64,000 bases of DNA from Morella rubra (lineage: Eukaryota > Streptophyta > Magnoliopsida > Fagales > Myricaceae): the NCBI GenBank assembly GCA_003952965.2, contig CM025852.1, positions 18,369,820 to 18,433,819 on the forward strand, given 5' to 3'. Position 1 is the first letter of the stretch, and each line of letters begins with the position of its first letter. The translations under genes were made by a program, and so were the position numbers. The notes below the pieces were generated by a model. That model saw only the letters and a list, made by a program, of their open reading frames with translations. It ran no database searches and was not told the DNA's origin. Below are positions 60,185-64,000 of the stretch, piece by piece.

Positions 60185-61310
60185 GATATAGCCAAATTAA
60201 AACACTGAAAGGGGTTTGCATCTTTGACCATGTGGTTAACAGTTACATGATAATTGAATTTATCCAAGTTCTTGATTTTTATGAGCGTTACATCGTTTGG
60301 ACTAACACCTCCTAATTCTAAATCATTTCTCCTAATTCTTGATTTTCATGAGCATCACATCATTTGCAATTCCACAACATTACACACGTAATCTTCGTTT
60401 GAGTATGTATGACAGTTTGGCTCCTAACTCGTTGGCTCGTTGCCTCTTCAGAAGGTTTGGCATATCGTTAGAACATGTACCTGAAGTCTTTAAACTTTCT
60501 TAAATTAATGAAATTTCGAAGTATGCCATCTTTTAATTTTTTTTTCCTCATGCTAGTTAGAGGATGGAAATCATGAGCAGATAAAGGCCTATTAACAAAA
60601 GCTCCAAACTCTTTCGTAACAGCGTACTCTTTTATGGAGTATTCACAAATGCATATTAATGACTAACACACTCATTTCATATAGAACACTCATTTATCCC
60701 ATTTTCTTCCTTTTGGAAAATATTTGAAGACTTACAATACAAGGTTAGAGACACAAATAAATCCTACCAATGAATTTAATCTTAACCAAACTGTTAAGAA
60801 AGACTAGCAGGATCCCATAAAGAGACCGGGAATACAATTGTTCCATGCTGAGCAACGAGAATGGTGGCAAGACAAGGTAGATGGCAACTACTAGAACCAA
60901 TAAAGCTAGTAATGAAAGCGTCAACTGCCAAGACACATAAAACTTGAGAGTATAATGTAGGAAGCATGTTCCTTTTAGTTACTCGAGCTTAGAACATAGT
61001 AGATGGCAACTACCCAAACCATACCCCTAGCTCCCTGTCTTTTGTTTTTTTGTTTGGTGTTGGGGGTTAGTAGCAGTTAGCGACGGGTTTGGCTAGAAAC
61101 AAAAAAAAAAAAAATTGAAGAAAAAAAGAGAAATTTGAATTGTATTATCACTTATGGGCCATGCAATGACAATATCAAAGGGATACTTTGAAAAATTCTT
61201 GGATTCACTTTCTCCTTTTTGGGTAACTAAAGGGAGCATAATTGCGGTGCTTAAATATTTAAACTTTGTTCTCGGAGTGGGTTCCACAATACGTTTAAGT
61301 CAAGAGTGTG
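60185..61310. other. Intergenic
   Basis: AT-rich spacer. A hydrophobic minus-strand open frame at 60745-60936 has no recognised family and no splice context. The 15-base string GTAGATGGCAACTAC occurs at about 60878 and 60999. Confidence 0.45.
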
Positions 61311-61856
61311 AATTGTTAGCCAAAAAGTCTAGAGAGAAAGGGTCCTCTTTCTTTCTAGACTCTCCCTCATTTCTCTCTTATGCAACCCCCCCTTCAACAT
61401 CCACCCATCCTCTGGGCGACGGGAGGAGTGCCTCCTCCTCTTGTCTGCCCATCGGCCGGCCAGGAGTTGTTTCTTTGTGTTTATTTGCTTTTAATAAGTT
61501 CGGTGGTTTCATTTCATGGGTTTTGCTTCGTTGAAGACGCGCCCCTTGGTCGGCTTCAGCGGCTTTAGATCTTCGACGTTGTCTCTGTTCGACAACACAC
61601 TGTCGACTTTTGGATCTCCACGCGCCACTCTTGAAGCGCGTGGATCTGATGCGCCTGGTGGCTTTTTGCTCCCCTTTTGGCAGAGTTTCTCCTTTGTAGG
61701 TGTTGGTCTTGCTCCTCTTTCGACGACGGTATCCGCCTTTCTCGGCAAGGTGGTGTTGTGCCTTGAGTCTTTGGACCCGGGTTGGGTTTGTAGTTCTGTT
61801 GACCCGATTGGTTGAGGCCCTTTTGGCCTGTTGGTTTTTGGCCTTTAAGGCCTTCT
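61310..61856 (+). mobile_element. Second, related retroposon-like element (plus strand)
   Basis: GC-rich among AT-rich flanks. Its 5' part shares TCTAGAGAGA and GGCGACGGGAGGAG...CTCCTCC with the 5' part of the minus-strand element at 59222-60166 (GGCGATGGGAGGAG...GCTCCTCC). Its 3' part ends with the same kind of GGCCTTTAAGGCC motifs. The A-tail and downstream target duplication are not seen because the CACTA-like end begins at 61857, directly at its 3' boundary. An open frame of about 99 codons (61516-61815) has no recognised domain. Confidence 0.55.
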
Positions 61857-63179
61857 CATTATAAGAAAATTGACCTTGGTTGTCAAACTTTTGGGTGTCA
61901 AAATAAATTTTGTCACCAAATCATGCCCTTCCATGTCAAAATAAAAATTTTGTTACCTAAGGTGTGCCAGAATTACAAAATCGTCCGGACATCCTTAAAC
62001 CATGTCCGCACAGTATTCTAGGTTGACAAAAGCCAAAACGTCACATATTAGTGACTAAAAACATTCGTCGGCATTTGCAAACGTTTTCCAAACATTACAC
62101 GAAACCGTGTGCACATAGTTTGGGTGACAAAACACCGTTGTCACCCATCAGTCACGCAGGTCAGATTGTCACAAAAGCTGCAATACTATCCGCACGGTTT
62201 GACATAAACTTCTGAACGATTGGGACAGTCTGCGCATGATTGACACACGTCTATGTCAGAGGACCATGGAGAACAGCTGCCAGCGTTTGCATGGTTACAT
62301 CCCGTCTGGACACGTATGGCTATAATTTCTGCTAATGGTGGTACTTCATGTTGCACTTTCAAGATGTCTGTCTGTCTGCACTGACCCATCTCGTCTAAAC
62401 GCCATTATTTCGAGAAGATTTTATGTAACCGTTCATGATTTGCAATTTAATGCTTAGAAATCTAATTGGTGCACGTGGAAAATAGCAACGTCCGCATGAC
62501 ATGAACGGCTTGTCCGAACAGTGTGGACGAATTTTAAAAAGAACATAAATCATTTGAACGACATTCTCACCCGCATTATAGTGTTTTCTCTCCTTTCTCA
62601 CAGAGGTGCATTTATGTTTAGAATCTAAAATCTAGCTCTTTAGTCCTATTTCATGGAGTTCTTTCTATCTAGGTATGTTTTTCATGTTTTTATTTCATTT
62701 TTTTTGTTTAAAAATCGTGCTTTTAACGTTATTTACGTAAAAAATGTCATATTAGATTTTTTGCCACCACAGTCGTTTGATGGTCGATCTTTGTATTGAT
62801 ATAGATTGTGTAATGTTGTAGGATTGTTTAGGCTATAATTTTGTAATGTTTGGTATTGGTTTATAGTAGTTTTGGAGGTGGGGGAGAGGTCGACCATGGT
62901 TCAGTAAACTCGATTTTCTTCCCCACGACACGTCCAGACGGTTCGAAGCCGTCCGGATAAATAATTTTAAATTTCCTACGATTACTTTTCCAAACGTTGC
63001 CCTTTTAAGATGGTCGTGTGAACAGTACTAATAAGACTTGCGAATGTCTTTGGCTTTATACGCCGCCATTTAGGTTAAGATATGTACTTGTGTTTAAGTT
63101 TTTCGAACTACGTCGTTTTTCTCTTAACGTTGGGACGACCACTTATACTTATGAGGACGTCAAGTGGTCGTTCGAACAT

Positions 63180-63670
63180 TGAGCCTTTAGACGCTGTTGC
63201 TTTGTCTAGGATATATACACATGTTAAAAATAAGAGTTTTTAGGAGTAATTTTTTGGGGATAGTTGTCTTAGCGTGCGCACGTCTATACATTAAATTAGG
63301 TCATTTTATTTCCCATTTGAACGGGTTGTTTTGGTGTGCAGACGTCTGTCCGTTATTCCCTGTTGTTTTTCCTAGTATATATACACATGTTAAAAATAGA
63401 GTTTTTAAGGAATTATTTGTTGTGGACGGTTGTCTTACCATGCGCACACCTGTTTCCTAAAACTAAGTTGTTTTATTACCCGTTCGGACGTGTTATTTGT
63501 ACATGCGGACGTTTGTCCGTTATACGCTGTCGCTTTTGGTAATATATATACATATATTAAAAATTTATTTTTATGAGTATTTTGTTGCAGACGATTTTCC
63601 TACCGTGCGCACGCCTATTCCCTAAAACTAGGTCATTTCATTAGATGTTCGGACACCCTCTATATGCTTT
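63180..63670. repeat. Three-copy 166-167 bp tandem repeat inside the CACTA-like element
   Basis: The anchor CTAG(G/T)ATATATACACATGTTAAAAAT occurs at 63206 and 63372, with a third, more diverged copy from about 63538. Each unit also carries a GTGCGCAC-like or CATGCGCAC box, a CCTAAAACTA(A/G)GT box and a CGGACG/GTCCG pair. Confidence 0.85.
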
Positions 63671-63781
63671 CAAACGTTTGTTTGAATTAGACGACATCGT
63701 TTTGCATGTTGTGCGGATGCTGTGTTTGACCATGCGGACAATATTAATTGACGGTTTATTTGTTTTTGCCTTATTTTACAG

Positions 63782-64000
63782 ATTAAAAATGTCTAAATGT
63801 CATCGTTCGTCATCTTCTTCATTTGTCGAGACCTTTACGTAGCAAGATCCTGAGAGTTTAGAGGATTATATGACGCAAGAGGAGCAGCAGCGGGTTAAGA
63901 TGCTCAACAAATCAGTTATTGTTGAGCATGTGGTCTCTGTTGTTAACTTCGAGAAGATAAAGTATATGGGCCGGAGTATCAACGACATTATGGATGACCA
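63782..64000 (+). pseudogene. Start of a transposon gene, interrupted by a stop, cut by the window edge
   Basis: A TTTTACAG acceptor-like site at 63774-63781 precedes ATG at 63789. The frame reads MSKCHRSSSSSFVETFT, meets TAG at 63840, then continues open to the window end (QDPESLEDYMTQEEQQRVKM, then NKSVIVEHVV and a GRSINDIMDD segment). The second part resembles, in style, the N-terminal part of plant transposon/gag-like proteins with an R-x-I/V-x-x-E-H/R-x-V core, but I do not assign a family. The TAG could derive from CAG by one C-to-T change. Confidence 0.45.

Larger units (their letters stand above)
61857..64000 (+). mobile_element. Left end of a CACTA (En/Spm)-like DNA transposon, continuing past the window
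   Basis: CATTATAAGAAAA at 61857-61869 differs from the plant CACTA terminal repeat CACTACAAGAAAA at two positions, both C to T. It is followed over about 1.9 kb by many short motifs of the type GTCCG-N-AC/CGGAC in both orientations (for example 61983, 62004, 62490, 62512, 62931, 63507 and 63650), as expected of CACTA subterminal repeats. A gene-like start follows at 63789. The right end is outside the window, so terminal pairing and target duplication cannot be checked. Confidence 0.6.

Noticed and set aside
60745-60936. Hydrophobic 63-codon minus-strand frame
   Set aside because: Looks membrane-like but has no family match that I recognise and no neighbouring exons.
1-64000. CRISPR arrays, operons, bacterial ribosome binding sites and riboswitches
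   Set aside because: None seen, and the intron-containing genes show the window is plant nuclear DNA.

Overview
The window is nuclear DNA of a dicot-like flowering plant. Five genes have plant-type intron/exon structure or plant-restricted families (RPAP2/RTR1-type CTD phosphatase, SYP61 syntaxin, RABA1 GTPase, P-class PPR protein, APC6/CDC16), plus one small plant-type gene of unknown function. Intergenic DNA is AT-rich and the retroelements and MITE are plant-type. The species cannot be read from the sequence. All calls come from reading the sequence; no alignment or database search was run.

Layout. 1-2530: decayed endogenous pararetrovirus (Caulimoviridae) with coat zinc knuckle, protease and reverse transcriptase remnants. 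4300-9408 (+): RPAP2-like gene with a likely 5'-UTR intron and six coding exons. 10.6-22.2 kb: a retroelement heap holding a possible solo LTR, a degenerate Ty3/gypsy element (about 12.2-18.1 kb), two 5'-truncated LINEs, and between the LINEs a broken second copy of the 3' half of the RPAP2 gene (19304-20430). 24178-31164 (-): SYP61, seven coding exons, with a Tourist-like MITE in its largest coding intron. 32864-39713 (-): RABA1-type Rab GTPase, two exons split by a 6.2-kb intron that holds an apparently perfect 1182-bp tandem duplication. 42949-43536 (+): small two-exon gene. 45229-46611 (+): intronless PPR gene. 47905-58709 (+): APC6, sixteen coding exons, with two further tandem duplications in introns. 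59.2-64 kb: a retroposon with a clear 18-bp target duplication, a related element, and the left end of what looks like a CACTA (En/Spm) DNA transposon running off the window.

Biology. The genes are ordinary housekeeping functions and do not form an operon-like system. SYP61 and RABA1 are both trans-Golgi/early-endosome trafficking factors and lie side by side in the same orientation, which may be chance. RPAP2 (RNA polymerase II assembly/CTD dephosphorylation) and APC6 (anaphase-promoting complex) act in the nucleus. I see no convincing new biological system. The most interesting material is structural: the partial gene duplication within nested retroelements, template-switch-like filler DNA at a LINE junction, the recent intronic duplication, the TSD-flanked retroposon family, and a CACTA end whose differences from consensus are all C-to-T changes.
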